Shown: positions 11,501-24,734 of the stretch, one piece after another
Layout: every line of letters begins with the position of its first letter
Position numbering within the stretch: position 1 is the first letter of the stretch
Origin: Sclerotinia nivalis
Lineage: Eukaryota > Ascomycota > Leotiomycetes > Helotiales > Sclerotiniaceae
DNA length: 64,000 nucleotides
Assembly (NCBI GenBank): GCA_029531795.1
Contig: JAPEIS010000013.1
Coordinates: forward strand, 620,001-684,000
Direction: 5' to 3'
Made by a program: the position numbers and the translations under genes
Notes under the pieces: model-generated
Told to the model about the DNA's origin: nothing
Database searches by the model: none
The model's input: the letters and a program-made list of their open reading frames with translations, nothing else

Positions 11501-14304
11501 CGAGGCATGCGACCAATCCATCGTATCAAGAAATCAGGAATGAGCCACGTCATCATGTACACAAGTGCTAGCCATCTCTTGCGCGTCCCGCTGACTTTAA
11601 CTTCCTCTACCTCAACCATCGTCTTTTCATTTCCCTTTTCTGCCAATTGCTCCTTGGTATCCAAATTGCGGAACATATCACCCTGGCCAAGAGCCGAAGC
11701 ACCAGCATCAGAGCGTGCATCGTCTTGACTACCAAAGTAACCAGATTTCTTGTCTCCATAGATGTAAGCCCCAGGCGATGGCGTGAGTAGACCGGCTCCG
11801 GGACCCAAAAGACGTTCCTTCGAGGCTCCATAATTATCACCTGGCGTGAGTCTGGGCTCACCACCATCATCAGATGGCAGGGGATAACGTCCTGCGACGA
11901 AACCACGCTCATGCAGCTTAGCAATTTCGGCCCAGCACCTCTCACTGAGGAATACTCCCGTGCTTCCAACTCTCGCCTCATTAGAAGGCCATCTCTTCTC
12001 TTCGATGACATTTTCCGCCTTTTCACGCTCGCTGCCAACTAATATCGTTTCAGTGTCTGCTAGTCCTAGAAACTCTCCAAAGGGAATGAAGAGGCCAAAG
12101 TCGGCATTTCGTAACCGCTGACTAATTTCAGCGATGCCAAAAGTTTGAAGTTGCATTCGGACACATTTGCTGTCGAATTGATTGGCTATGCGACGGTCAT
12201 TCGGCTTGAGACAAAATACGAAGTATGGGTTCGTATTCTGCGAGTTGAGGGCTTTAAGGATATTGTCCAAGGAAGATAGGTATTGTGCAGCAGCTCCTTG
12301 GTCAATGTTGATTCCCTTTCGAGTTTTGCTTCCCGAGTCGATAGTTTCTGTGATGTCTTCGACTGAGTCCATTGCGTTCTTTGACCCACCAAAACGACTT
12401 GGTCGATCTCCTTTTCGTCGCATGACACTTGGTTGTCTCAAAGGCTTTGAGCTGACTTGAGCTTGCATGATCGTTGACTTCTCTTGTGGATGCACCATAC
12501 GTTGAAGGGCCTCTTGACCAAAAAGCTGGCTTACGAAGTCACTTTTGGTGTCACGAATCAAGTTCATGAGATCTCCCGAGATGACTTCTCCATTTTCTTC
12601 CACCAAACCAGCAACCGGATACTCCACTTCTCCGGCAAAGTGCTTAACGGTGAATGCGGCAGAGGCATTGTGAGTAGCAAAGTTGCTGCCTGGTAGCTTG
12701 GCCGTTGCACTGCCGACTGTGATCGCCGGGTTCTTGCCCTCGAAGCGTTTTCGCAAGCTTTCTAGTAGTTGTACGTCTGTCTTATGACGCTTGGTTTGGT
12801 CGTCAAGAATACTTAAGAGACCGTTACCGTGCTTGAGAAGACCCCTGACGGCGTCTGAATTATCGAAATAGCTGGTAGCTGCAACCGTTACTTCCTCGGT
12901 TTCGAGCATATCAGCCTTTGCTTCGAAAAAGCTTTGCAAGGTGAAGTTGTAGAGTGCCTCGGTTGCAGCATTATTTAGAAGTTGGTCAAAGGTCGAATCG
13001 GTGGCAGGCTGTTGAGCAAAACCTGGGAAATCAACAATGGAGATGGTGTTTCCAACCGACTCCTCCGACGCACAAACTCTTTGGTTAATGCTTTCGATGA
13101 CATACGCTACGAGCAACGAGTATAAGGTCCTTGCTAGCTCGTCTGCATTACTCTTAGCCCCCTTAGGATCGAGCATCACCGTTACCCTTTCTCTGTGTAG
13201 GATTTTGGTCTTGTAGCCAAGCGTAGTTTGCAAATCGGCCGCACCGACTCCTAAAAATGCCGCTATGATGGCGAGAACATCCTTATTTTTGACAGCCGTG
13301 AATTGCTGACCACCTTCGTGTGAGTAACCACCGCTATCATCTCCCATAGCTGACGTGCTTTCAGCCGTTTCGAACTCAAGTTGTCCAATGTGAAGGATAC
13401 TAGCCAAGATCTGACAAATCTCGGCGATTTCACTCCTTGGAAACTCCAACTTTCTCAATGCTGTCTTGAATAGCTGGAAACCCTCCGCATCGTTGATTCC
13501 CACTTTGAGTTGTGTTGGGTGTCCAAGATAGCGCCATCTCTTTTGGCCTCCAGTCGAAAGACGATTACCAGCGCCACCATGGTCTGCAGGTGAATCTAAT
13601 CCCAGATGTGTCTTTTCGGCAGCACTGGTACCAGCTAGAAGGTAATACAACACATGAAAATTCCTCTCTCCCGTTGGCACCGCGGCCACTCTACTTCGTT
13701 CTAACCTGTGATCTAGGACCTTTCCACCAATCAAGGTTGGATTGACTGTTGAAGCAGTGTCATATTGAAGCTCGAAGAACAGACCTGCCTTCGAAGCGGT
13801 TGGAGTGGTAGCGGTTTTAGTGGATGTGAGAGTATCGAAGACGTATGCGGACAGAGATAATTTGGTTGAAAGAGGGGTACCGGATTTGCTAAGTAAAGCC
13901 GAGAGCAAATGAGAACGAACTGTAGTTTTACCGGATCCTGACTCTCCCCTATCAACCCCATTAGCAATATGTCTTAAGGAGAATATGAATATGAGATCTT
14001 CCACTCACAAAAAGACTATCGCTTGGTTCTCAGTTCTAGCTCCAAGTCTTGCATATGCTTTGTCGGCCATGCCCTCGGCGCCCCCCATTGCACTCCCTTC
14101 TTTACCTCCATCTGGACCTTTCGTCGAAGAAGAATAAGTGTTGAGAGATATTAATGCATGAGAGGAAAGATCCGCCGTCGGCAATGAAACATGAAATCGA
14201 CTTGCAAGATGTGCAGTCAGATGTGTATCGGATTGTAGGTGAGCTGGTAAGGCAGGAAGGGATGGCTGCGAGTGTGCTCCACTGCTTGAATTATTAAGAG
14301 CCAT
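8562..14304 (-). CDS. csmA: Class V chitin synthase with myosin motor-like domain (CsmA/ChsV type), 3 exons, 1875 aa
   Basis: It polymerises UDP-GlcNAc into chitin at hyphal tips and septa, at the plasma membrane. Exons run 14304-14009, 13948-8649 and 8593-8562 (introns 60 and 55 bp); the joined length is a whole number of codons. The ATG at 14304 opens a typical family N-terminus. Splicing intron 1 restores the P-loop GESGSGKT at residues 100-107; switch II-like DFPGF follows near 402, so the motor domain (to about 780) may bind ATP. Next come membrane segments near 890-940, cytochrome b5-like segments near 970 and 1105, and the GT2 catalytic domain with IDADT (DAD 1406-1408), EDRYLTTL and QRRRW (1559-1563). 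A DEK_C-like tail ends [10 protein letters not shown], obtained only after splicing intron 2. Length matches the family (about 1850-1880). Divergent partner: the class VI gene at 17897. Confidence 0.96.
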
Positions 14305-17300
14305 AATGGATGGGTATGGGTCAAAACCCTTAATGGTTATATTTGTGATTCAATTGATATTCGATCCTCTGGCCGATTTCGAATAAGTAAGGATATCAGT
14401 ATCGGGATAATTGAACGCCTTTTGGTGCGAATGTTGGTTGGGTCAGCGAAGGGGTGGTAGGGGTTAGTTTTTAGAAGAGAGTGAAAGACTCTATTAAGAC
14501 CAAGTTAAATAGCGAGTGAATTATGAGCAACGAACAAAAGCGAATGTATTGAAGGTTGCCAAAAGTTTAAAAGGAACCAGTTCAAAATAAAATAAAAAAG
14601 ATGTGTTATTGATGTTGAAGGGGGAAAGAAGTTGTGAATCCCTTCTTTTTACCCAAAAACGACAAGACAAGATAGACTTTCCTCCAAGCAGCAAGGTAAA
14701 GGAAATATTCTGGATAGGTACCAGGTCGGTAGGTAGGTGGTATGTATGATTAGTTGGTGGTTATGCTTATGTTTACTAGGTAGGCATCTAAAGATGTTTT
14801 TGAGTCTTCAATTATTGTTGTGGTCTACCGTAATTATTGCACGGGGTTTTAACATTTCTCGTGTGTACTATTTTAAGGAGTAATGATCAGGGGTATCAAT
14901 CATCAGCAAGTCTTGAGTAAGTGAGCAGGGAAGTCACGCCAGCGAGGAAATACTAGGTAGACTTTCAATTACCAAAAAGAGCTTAAACCAGCTCCAGAAA
15001 GTTCATCATACCTTGTCAAAAATCCATTAAGAGAGTTGAAGAGGAGAGAGAGGAGAGAGGAGGGAGGAGGAAAGAAAAGAAGGTAAAGAGAAGAGAGAAA
15101 AAAAACAACAAAACGATTTGAAGAATCCCCAAATGTGCTCCATCATAAAAAGCGACACGCCACCACCTACCTGGGTTCCACCCCTTAACACAATTCAATC
15201 AACACGAGAAAACAAGCGGATGATCATAAAATATCTACACAGCAAAATTATGCACAGCCACCAAATAAACAAGTCTTTCATCGAATCATAATAGAAATAT
15301 CTTTACTTCGTACATACCTATCATACTAGAGGCCTTGTTGTTTCTAACATTCCCGATTGATTGGCACGCTTGGCGTGATAGGAGTTGGATTTGGATTTGG
15401 ATTTGGATTTGGAGTTGGAAGTGGAAGTGGAAGTGGAAGTGGAAGTGGAAGTGGAAGTGGAAGTGGAAGTGGAAGTGGAAGTGAATGGGAATGAAAATGA
15501 GAATGAGAAATGAATGGATTGGATTGGATGGATGATGGATAGGATAGATCCCATTCATAGGGTATTGATTGCATCAGAGAAGTGATCAAGAAAGTAAGGC
15601 TATTTCTCTGTACGAGGTTAGAGGGGCATCACAAGCATCATCCATTGTACAGTATGGAGGAGTACAGACTGTTACAGTCAGGACAAATACGGTATGGTAT
15701 GGTATGGTATGTATTATCACTATACATAGGTACCTACCGAGTTGATCTATTTGTACTGTACGTGGTGTTATTATTCTCGTCTCATCTCATCACAATGAAT
15801 AGAGCTGGAGGTACTACCTAGTAGCTACTGCAGTGAGTGTACTTGGTATTACGAAATACCAGTTGTGTATCATGTTATCAACAGCATACGCTCTCCAATA
15901 GTAATTGAATTGCTGCTAATATATTGAAGAATAGCCAGAACGCAACTCAATCTTCTTATAACCCAACAGTTGTTTTTGCTAGGTACATACATACCCACGG
16001 TTGATATGTTATCCTTCAACCCTTTATCCTTCTTTCGCCTCTCATCCTTCCTTCTAAGTTCTATCGGTATTAAATTTTGACGCCGTTAACTTAATGTAGT
16101 TGTGGATCTTTGGGGATCCGTTCCGGAGAAGTTCTAGAGATGCAACCGGGCCGCCAAAATTTCCTTCCATTTCTTCATTAATAAGCCATGGATGGATGGG
16201 TTGGTCAAATGTGGGTACAGAAGTAGATCTTTAAAAACAGAGCACTTTGAGACTTTGAGCAGAATCCAGGCGAGCCAGATAGGTAGTACTGTATGGATTA
16301 ATCTAATAATATACAAGATTAATTTTATACTCATCTATTAAAATGTAAAATGCCCCCTTTTTTTCCACAGATCAATCTTTGAGTCCTGAATTATTAGATG
16401 CTTGTTCTTACCTGTACTATAGCTAGGCAGAAGGCAGATGGATAATATATCCCTTTCACATATTTCCAACTGCATGATCATCGTGATATGTGATATGTGA
16501 AAAGACTGAGCGCTTGTGTACCTTTCGCCATGTAATAAGCTTACGATGATTGAACCAAGCACTCGCCCATTCGCTCCCTACGATCTAGGCATGTCTAAGG
16601 ATTCACAAAGCTATGGGTATGGGGACGGTTGGGAAGAGCTTGAATGATTGATATTGACTGTGATGTTTGAAAGAGGTTGAAGATCATAGGGTCTTTTTAA
16701 GTATCTAGGTAACTTGGTATACAATTCTAAGATACAGTTGGAGTACTAACAGTCTAACATCTTTACGGAGTAGACTCATGCCTCATGTCTCAGACGATGG
16801 GTCGATCCATCATCGAACAGTTAGTTTAGTTTTAGACTTCGATAACCTTCGAGTCTTCGACCATGGAATATACGGAGTACTACCTAGGTTTGATTCTTAA
16901 AATACATTGAAGTTTGCTTGCTGTTTTAAAAGCTCGTATGTATGGTAAATGGCTTTATGAAGATGGAATACTTCGTATTAAGAGAATATCATTTGGATCG
17001 GAAAAGATGTGATATAACAATTTTAAAGGGTCCAGCTATTTGCTTCCATGCATTGAATGCATTGGGAATCTCCAATTTTTCTTCATGTACAGACAACTAC
17101 GGACGGAGTACTATGTATGAAAAGCTTAGGCAGAAATTTAAAACAGCGATGACCAACCATAGCAAGTCTCGTATTTATCTCTTTTTTCTCCTCTTCCCGA
17201 TGTGCGGCTTAGCATAAACAATCCTAACCCTTGTTAAGAGCGTTGGGCCACCGGAAAGAAAAAAGAAAAAGAAAAAAAACAAATGGGAAAATCGAGTGGT

Positions 17301-17896
17301 GGTGAAATGGTAGGTAGAGGAGGTAGAGTTATTAGTGGCCATTTATTTTAAATCCAGGGGATCACTTTATCGTCTACCGTAGTACCTTGTTCTAACCAAC
17401 TCTAACCTAAGAAGTTATTCTCAAGAAGCAGTTGGTATGAACAGAACATTCCTATGATTTTTTGATTGCATTTCCCTCATCTCATCCGATTTCTCCATTT
17501 TTTGTGCCATTTTTGAATTCACCTCATTCGTTTGGTGAAGCCTTTTTCAAATCCATTCAGTAACTTTCTTCTTATCATCTTTTAATACTCAGTATCCAAA
17601 ACCAACTCTCGTTTTTTGTGCACTTGCGTCAAGCCATTTCAGTTGCTCAGTGACCAGAGAAGGAGACTCTTTTAGAAAGAATAACATCAATCAACTTCCA
17701 ATCTTATTGAATCAGTACATAAACGCCCTTGCCGAGACTTTTAATATCGAAGACAGCTATCATCTACAAAAAATATTGAAAAGGGGTTGATTTTGGAAGA
17801 TATCGACTGTGGGTGTGTTGGATCACATTGATATCAACATATAGGGCTCTAACATCGAAGTGAGGGAGGAAAAGTTCCCCCCATCTGTACTACACG
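14305..17896. promoter_or_regulatory. 3.6-kb divergent promoter region between the two motor-domain chitin synthases
   Basis: The region separates the start codons of the two divergently transcribed chitin synthases and so must hold both promoters and 5' leaders. It contains purine-rich runs (about 15030-15110), a hexanucleotide array (15417-15482), a GGTAT repeat (about 15689-15712) and scattered AGGTA/ACCTA motifs. Short open frames in it are low-complexity or lack features of genes. In Aspergillus the csmA/csmB pair is also head-to-head, which makes shared control plausible, but I could not identify specific binding sites. Confidence 0.7.
15384..15482. repeat. Hexanucleotide array: GGATTT units followed by about 11 GGAAGT units
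   Basis: Four GGATTT-type units grade through GGAGTT into about eleven perfect tandem GGAAGT units (15417-15482). All six frames through it are low-complexity dipeptide patterns, so it is a microsatellite/minisatellite rather than a gene. It sits in the shared promoter region of the chitin synthase pair and is likely to vary in length between strains. Confidence 0.9.
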
Positions 17897-20800
17897 ATGG
17901 CGGGCAACACTCGTATGTCAACATATTCAATGACATCTTCTGCCGCAGGAGCCGCTCGAAACTTTCATGCTGCGGGACAACAAACATCCCCAGTATCGAC
18001 AACTACACTTTTGAACGCCGTCCACCACATTTATACATCCGGCCAACCATATCGATTGGATGCTAGCACTAGTTTGGTTGTGAATACATGGCTATCAGCT
18101 TCACAGCCTGATCGCGAGGGGAAAACGGGAGGTACAATAGATTCAGCCTTAGCCGCACGAGCCTGGGAACATGCCAGAAGACGTGCAGAAGATGGTTGTA
18201 TTGTTTTAGGGTATGAGACCTATTAAACTTTGTTGTAATCTAAAGCTAACTAGATCGCAGCTCCCTTCACGAAGCTACTCCTTCTATCTTGGCTCCTTTC
18301 CTCAGCACCCTCCCTCTTTCCATCCCCGATTCGTTATATACCGCCCTTGCAGTGTTACGACCATTCATCCATTGCGTTTCCCCTCAAAACCCGTCTACAC
18401 CTCGACAGTCTGCTCTCGGTGTGACTTTGACTCTATCACTCGGTGGAAACCTAACTGCCGCATCAATAGCATTATCCGAGGGAGGAATTGATACCAAGAA
18501 GGGGCTTTTAAATCTCCCAGCCGAGCCAGGACATCGAGCTTTTGACGTCTTTTACTACCTTCTTACATCTGCGTCAACACCTGCCGAACGAGAATTCTTG
18601 AGCTTGAAACAGGCTTCTAGTTACGCGCTTTTGGAAAAGTCTGGCACATATGATCCCCCATCCTACCTTCCTACCGCGGACGATGCAGCAGCCGCAGACG
18701 ATTTTAGAGCATCTTTAAAGGCCATCGGTATCAAAGGTGCGGCACACAGAGATCTAATCTCAATACTAGCAGGATTATTAAAGCTAGGCGATACTTTGAG
18801 CTTCATTCTTGATGGAGATGCTTTGGAGGAGATTTGTGAAGATGTGGGAGGTCTTCTTGGGTTGGAACCTGATGTTCTCGTCAAGCAATGCACGACACAG
18901 GAGCGAGAAACTCTGATCGGTGGACTTTATGAAGCTCTTGTAGACTGGGTGATTTTGAAAGCCAATGAGGCTATCGCCAGCGAGATGGCTAGAATCAAGG
19001 ACGGCGATTCTTCGAGTGAAGGGGGACCAGGAGCTCGAACCCCAAATACCGGGGACGACAATGGTGACACGGTTTGCATAACTGTTCTTGAGATCCCGGA
19101 CCCGAATCTGGGAAAAGCGGCCGCAATGCGTGGTGTTTTTGACGATACCCAAGGTATTAATGCCGAGATGAAAGAAGATGGTGTTGATGTGGTTGCTGCT
19201 GGCTCATCTGTTATCCGAGAGATGCAAAATGCAGTAGCGGAAATGGCTCCAGACCTTGGGATCATGACCGGACCCGCCGGAAGAGACCGTGAACACGAGC
19301 TTGAGAAACGTGAGATTGTCTTGGAGAAGGTTGCCCGTGAGGGAGAAGACGATGGCTTTCTCAAAAAACTTCTGCTCCCAATTGAGGGCCAAGGTATCAA
19401 TTTGGGCCGCAATGGTCGTATTGATTTACCATCCGTTCTTGGTAGCAGTCGTGTCTGGTATCACTTATCGATGCATCCTACCGATGACTTACCTGCAACT
19501 TTGGCCTCGCTTCCCTCAACAACTTCGGCCTGGTCTGCGGGCGCCGTCTCACGCCAGCTTCGCGCATGGCGTTTGCCAGAATGGGCCAATCGACGGAATA
19601 AGAACCTGGATTTTACCGCCGATTTTGATTTTGAAGAGTTTGTTCAACGATACTCTTCCCTTGGTTGCAAGGATGGCCGTGATGGCATTGAAAGTTGGAC
19701 CATGGAACGTGGTTGGAGCAACGGCGAAGTTGTCATTGGCAAAGAACGGATATGGATCCGCGAAAGTGCTTGGTGGGAAGCTGAAACCATGCTTGATCTA
19801 AAGCCGGCTGATGGGGAGTTCCAAAGCATGGGCGGCCCGGGAGGGATGGCAGGCATGCTAGGAGCCCATGACATGAACACTGGATACTCCTCCAATGCAC
19901 CAAACGGGAGCGGTTTCTTTACCGGTCCCAATAACGAGTTAACGCCCGTTGAAAGTCATGATCATCTTATCAATCGTCAAAGTCAAGCAGGCGGAGCTCG
20001 AAGTGTTCTTGGAGCGCCTGCCCTTGCACAGTCAAGGAATGTCAGTGGTGGCGACTATGGACTTGGCTTTAAAGGAGACAACACGAGGGGACAGGTATAT
20101 TACACCGACGAGAATGGGGAAATGGTGAATGACCCCGAAGGTGGCACCGCAAAAGCTGTTGTCAACGAGAGGGCAACCAACCAGCGTCGTATCTGGGTCG
20201 CTATCACCTGGGCTTTTACGTGGTGGATACCATCGTTCCTCCTTAGATTTGTTGGCCGTATGAAACGTCCAGATGTACGCATGGCTTGGAGAGAAAAGCT
20301 GGTCTTGTGTTTCTTTATCGTCTTCCTCAATTGCTTGGTTGTATTTTGGATTATCGAATTCGGTAAACTCCTCTGCCCAAATTCGGACAAAGCATGGAAT
20401 GCGAGCGAAATCTCCACCCACCAAGGTGACAATGACTTTTGGGTCAGCATTCATGGAAAAGTATACGATATTTCTAAATTCTGGAAGTTGCAGCACAGTG
20501 ATACCACTGTCACAACCACCTCCAGTATTATGCAACCCTTCGCTGGGATGAACTTGGACAGCTATTTCCCCCCACCATTGATTGTTGCCTGCCCTGGTCT
20601 TGTAACGGATTACACTTTGGTACTACAGGACAACAATACTGCCGAATATCCTGCTGGAGTTCATACCTCCGGAAATAGCTCCGCATATGTGACCAGCAAA
20701 CTTTACGACTGGAATTGGTATGCGGACGTATACACACCTGCGATCAAAGAGTATTACCATGGAGATCTGGTAGTAAAGAAGAGCACGATTGAGGATCAGG

Positions 20801-23346
20801 GTCAAAACGATGAACATTATTGGGTTACCTTGAAGGGCAAGATATACGATTTCACCAATTATTACTACACATTACAATTGTATGCTGGTGTGGACACCTA
20901 CGAGTTTATCGACGATACAATTTATCAAATGGTAATCTCAAACCCAGGTTTAGATATCACAAGCAAGTGGGATGATAACTACAAAAGCGCCAATGCTAGT
21001 TACCAAGTGGATATCCTCAACAACTTGAATTGCATGAACAATCTGTTCTATGCAGGTATTCCCGACTTCCGAGATTCTATCAAATGTCAAATTAACAACT
21101 ACATCCTTCTCGCCTTTACAATCTTATTATGTAGTGTCATTATCATCAAGTTTGTATCGGCACTTCAATTTGGTTCGAAGAGTCGTCCAACTCCTCAAGA
21201 CAAGTTTGTTATTTGCCAGGTTCCGGCGTATACAGAAGGTGAAGATTCATTGCGTAAAGCTTTGGACTCTTTGACAGCTTTACAATACGACAATAAAAGA
21301 AAGCTCATTTGTGTTATTTGTGATGGTATGGTTGTAGGAGGTGGCAATGACCGTCCGACACCAAAGATTGTCCTCGATATTCTCGGTGTAGATCCCAAGA
21401 TTGACCCTCCTGCGTTGCCGTTCAAGTCTGTTGGAGAAAGTAACGAGCAACTCAACTACGGTAAAATCTACTCTGGTTTATATGAGTTCGAAGGAAATGT
21501 AGTTCCATACGTCGTAGTCGTCAAGGTTGGCAAAGAATCCGAGCAATCCAAATCGAAGCCTGGTAATCGTGGAAAACGAGACTCCCAAATTCTGCTCATG
21601 AGCTTCCTCAACCGCGTCCATCATAGAGCACCCATGAACCCACTGGAATTAGAGATGTTCCACCAAATCAACAACATCATTGGTGTGGATCCAGAGCTTT
21701 ACGAATATCTATTCATGATCGATGCCGATACCAGTGTTAAGGAAGATTCTTTGAACCGTCTTGTGGCGGCCTGTACTAACGATGGTAAAATTGCTGGTAT
21801 TTGTGGTGAAACCAACCTCGAAAACGAAGAACGTTCTTGGTGGACTATGATTCAAGTTTACGAATATTTCATCTCGCATCATTTGGCAAAAGCATTCGAG
21901 TCTCTATTTGGCAGCGTCACCTGTCTACCTGGTTGGTAAGTGATCCTTCTGCCAAAACCCTACCTCTGTACAACATACTAATACCTGCTTCATAGTTTCA
22001 CTATGTATCGTATACGTACCGCTGACAAGGGGAAGCCATTAATTATCTCCGACGCTATCATTGATGAGTACAGCGAGTGTGTTGTTGACACTCTACACAA
22101 GAAAAATCTCTTATCCCTTGGAGAGGATCGATTTTTGACTACATTGATGACTAAGCACTTCCCATTTATGAAGTACAAGTTCATTCCAGATGCATATGCT
22201 AGCACCTCCGCACCCGAAACCTGGAGTGTCCTTCTTTCCCAGAGAAGACGTTGGATCAATTCTACCATTCACAATCTAGCTGAGTTGGTCTGGCTCCCTG
22301 AAATGTGCGGATTCTGTTTTTTCAGTATGAGATTCGTTGTTTTCATCGATCTCTTTGGTACAATTATTCTTCCTGCAACTACCGTCTACCTTGCATATCT
22401 GATCTACAAAGTCGCAACACATCAAGGTCAATTTCCCCTCATTTCAATTTGTATGATTGCTGGCACATATGGTCTACAAGCTTTGATATTTATTCTCAAA
22501 CGTCAATGGCAACATGTCGGATGGATGATTATCTATATCCTTGCTTTCCCCATTTACTCTTTTGTTCTACCAATCTACTCATTCTGGAACCAAGACAACT
22601 TCTCATGGGGTAATACACGTATTGTCCTTGGAGAGAAGGGCTTTGCAAAGGTCGTGGCCGTGGATGATGATGGATTCGACCCAAGAAGCGTTCCTCTTCA
22701 ACGGTGGGACGACTATGCTCTACACAACAACCTCCCAGGACGCCGTGGAGTGCCAGTTGAAAAGGCATACGATACATACGAAGATCAATACGAAATGGAT
22801 GATATGAAATCCATGTACTCGTCCGTCAAACCTGCGTCCACTATCCTAACCGGTTTCCCTGGTCGTGGTCCATACATGCCTCCTCAATCTACCTACTCCG
22901 CAAACCAATACGCCGACCACCCTCTTCGCAATCAATCCGCTATGTCCCTTCGCCAACAAGATCGTTCCGCCTCTCCTTACCAAGACTATGCTGCTAACAA
23001 TCGTCCCTCGATGCAAATGATGTCTTCCGACAATCTCCTCGGCGGTGGTCAAGGACGTCATCAATCACGTTCATCAGTAGGCTTTACAGGTGGCGCTCGT
23101 TCGCCATTAGCGGGAGCTGCGATGGATAGACCGGCTAGTGCATTTGATTTCCAGAGGGGTACCTCTGGACCGGATGATATGCAAATTATAGAGGCTATAC
23201 AGAGCTGTTTGAGGGAGGTGGATCTGGATAATGTCACAAAGAAACAGGTCAGGGTTTTGGTAGAGCAGCGATTGCAGACGGAATTGGTCGGAGAGAGGAG
23301 GACTTTCTTGGATAGGAGTATTGATAGTGAGTTGGCTGCTATGTAG
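17897..23346 (+). CDS. csmB: Class VI (VII in some schemes) chitin synthase with degenerate motor domain (CsmB type), 3 exons, 1779 aa
   Basis: Integral membrane chitin synthase, partner of the class V enzyme in wall integrity. Exons are 17897-18210, 18261-21935 and 21996-23346 (introns 50 and 60 bp, the second with a TACTAAT branch point); the sum is a whole number of codons. Where the class V protein has GESGSGKT this one reads GSLHEATPS, so the P-loop is absent, the known difference between these classes. Membrane segments start near residue 750 ([15 protein letters not shown]); cytochrome b5-like stretches ([13 protein letters not shown] and [14 protein letters not shown]) follow; the GT2 domain carries IDADT (DAD 1259-1261), [13 protein letters not shown] formed across intron 2, EDRFLTTL and QRRRW (1412-1416). 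The end is a DEK_C-like helix region. The class V gene has no intron at the CLPGC position. Confidence 0.96.
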
Positions 23347-24074
23347 AGCGGGAATGATCAAGGATTTGGTGGGGTTGAGGTCGAGTGTTTCAGGCGGAGG
23401 CTTGAGCTCGATGGAGGCAGGGGAACGAGGTGAAGAAGATGTTTAGCATTTGCGCGCATGTGAGCGACGAAGTGTGGGGGGAATACTGAAATTAATCTCG
23501 AGTGTTATGGCGTCATTTTTATGCATTGGGTGGTTGGATGGATGGGCTTTCTGGATTTGCATCTCTTTTTCTTTTCACTTGAGCCGGAAAATGATTGGAA
23601 AAGAGCGTTCTTGAAGGCTGATAGCTAGGGTGCTGGTACAAGGAGGGCTTAATATCAGTGTGATGAGACGAGTTAAGAGTTAAAACGAGATAGAATCCTT
23701 TGGAAATAAGAATTCAGTATTAAGAATCAACAACTTCACTGGTCCAAAATGCATTACCTTTTGAACTTTGTAAAATGTTTGCTAGTGAGTAAGGTAGCTG
23801 GTGATTTGTTTGGTGATACTACTTACTGACTCACTCACCACTCCCGAAGTTGGGTTTCGTTTCACCAAATACCAACAAGTACACGTATATCCAAACTCAA
23901 ACATCGATCATGATGCTATGCTACATCATGATCGTCTCGCTGGATTTTTAGTTACTAAATTGATCCCAGATTAATATATGAATTATGGAAGATAGAACAA
24001 TGCAATTGATCTAACCTAAAACACGACCTAGAAAAACTCAAGTCTTCGCCCCTGCATTACGACTGCACTCCAGC
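23347..24074. other. Intergenic, convergent 3' flanks
   Basis: Between the stop of the class VI chitin synthase and the stop of a small minus-strand gene. It presumably contains both 3' UTRs. I see no supported gene; an imperfect palindromic ATCATGATG/CATCATGAT pair near 23908-23935 is the only noticeable structure. Confidence 0.5.
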
Positions 24075-24621
24075 TCAAACATTATTCCTCCTCTGAATTT
24101 CCATATCTGATTCCTTAATGATAGCCGCGAATTTCTTCGCGAGACCGAGATGCTCTTCACTCATTCTCTCGGTGAGCTTGTCAGCTCGTTCGCCTCGGAG
24201 ACGACGTGCTACTTCCGACGGAGTTTGTGGTGGAGGTGGCGGGCGATTCCATGTCTTCTTGACCGATGCAGATTCTTGGTGGGTTGGAGGGGACATGTTG
24301 ATGATGGTGGGTGGTATTTTAAATTGCTCACTTCGGCGCCACATTCATTGCAGCCATTCGTCCATTCAGGGAACGTAACATCCGACCAACTGGTCAAGTC
24401 AGGGGTGACGGGTGATTTAATGCCTGCTTCTAATTGTGCATAGTAGGGGCTCTTTGAATCATACGCCACAATTGTACCATTCTGTAATGCGTTCATGTCA
24501 GTCAATGTATAAAATATAGCCAGTATAGCTTGACATGATAGTATGGTGCTTGATTCCGTGGCTGTAGCAAGTCAAGTGCTTAACTAGTACTTACATGAAT
24601 AAAAGCAGTACTGTAACTCAT
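24075..24621 (-). CDS. Small conserved-looking hypothetical protein, 3 exons, 119 aa
   Basis: Not recognised as a named family. The model starts at ATG 24621 (MSYSTAFIH), intron 24594-24482 (113 bp, GTAAGT...TTACAG), exon 24481-24332 (NGTIVAYDSKSPYYAQLEAG...), intron 24331-24258 (74 bp, GTGAGC...TCAAG) and exon 24257-24075. All junctions are phase 0 and the total is 119 codons plus stop. Visible features are a Cys pair (NGCNECGAE, residues about 51-59) that could be half of a zinc site, a PPPPP stretch after the second junction, and a charged, probably helical C-terminus (RRLRGERADKL...KKFAAIIKES). The coherent frame across two introns and the charged helix argue for a real gene; function unknown. 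The 3' splice site of intron 2 is the least certain point. Confidence 0.6.
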
Positions 24622-24734
24622 AACACAAGAAAATCATGCTGAGAATCCCATTATTTGTATATATCAAAAATGTTATATGCTTACTTTGAAATTCATAGCT
24701 AAATTATAATAACCTTCCGTTTCCCAGAAAAAAA

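Noticed and set aside
11607..12038. 143-codon frame within the class V chitin synthase, another frame on the same strand
   Set aside because: Lies wholly inside a well-supported coding exon and has no motif; it is a shadow frame.
15286..15589. Three overlapping minus-strand frames of HFHFHF, STSTST and LPLPLP type
   Set aside because: Produced by the GGAAGT hexanucleotide array; all frames are open because the repeat has no stop.
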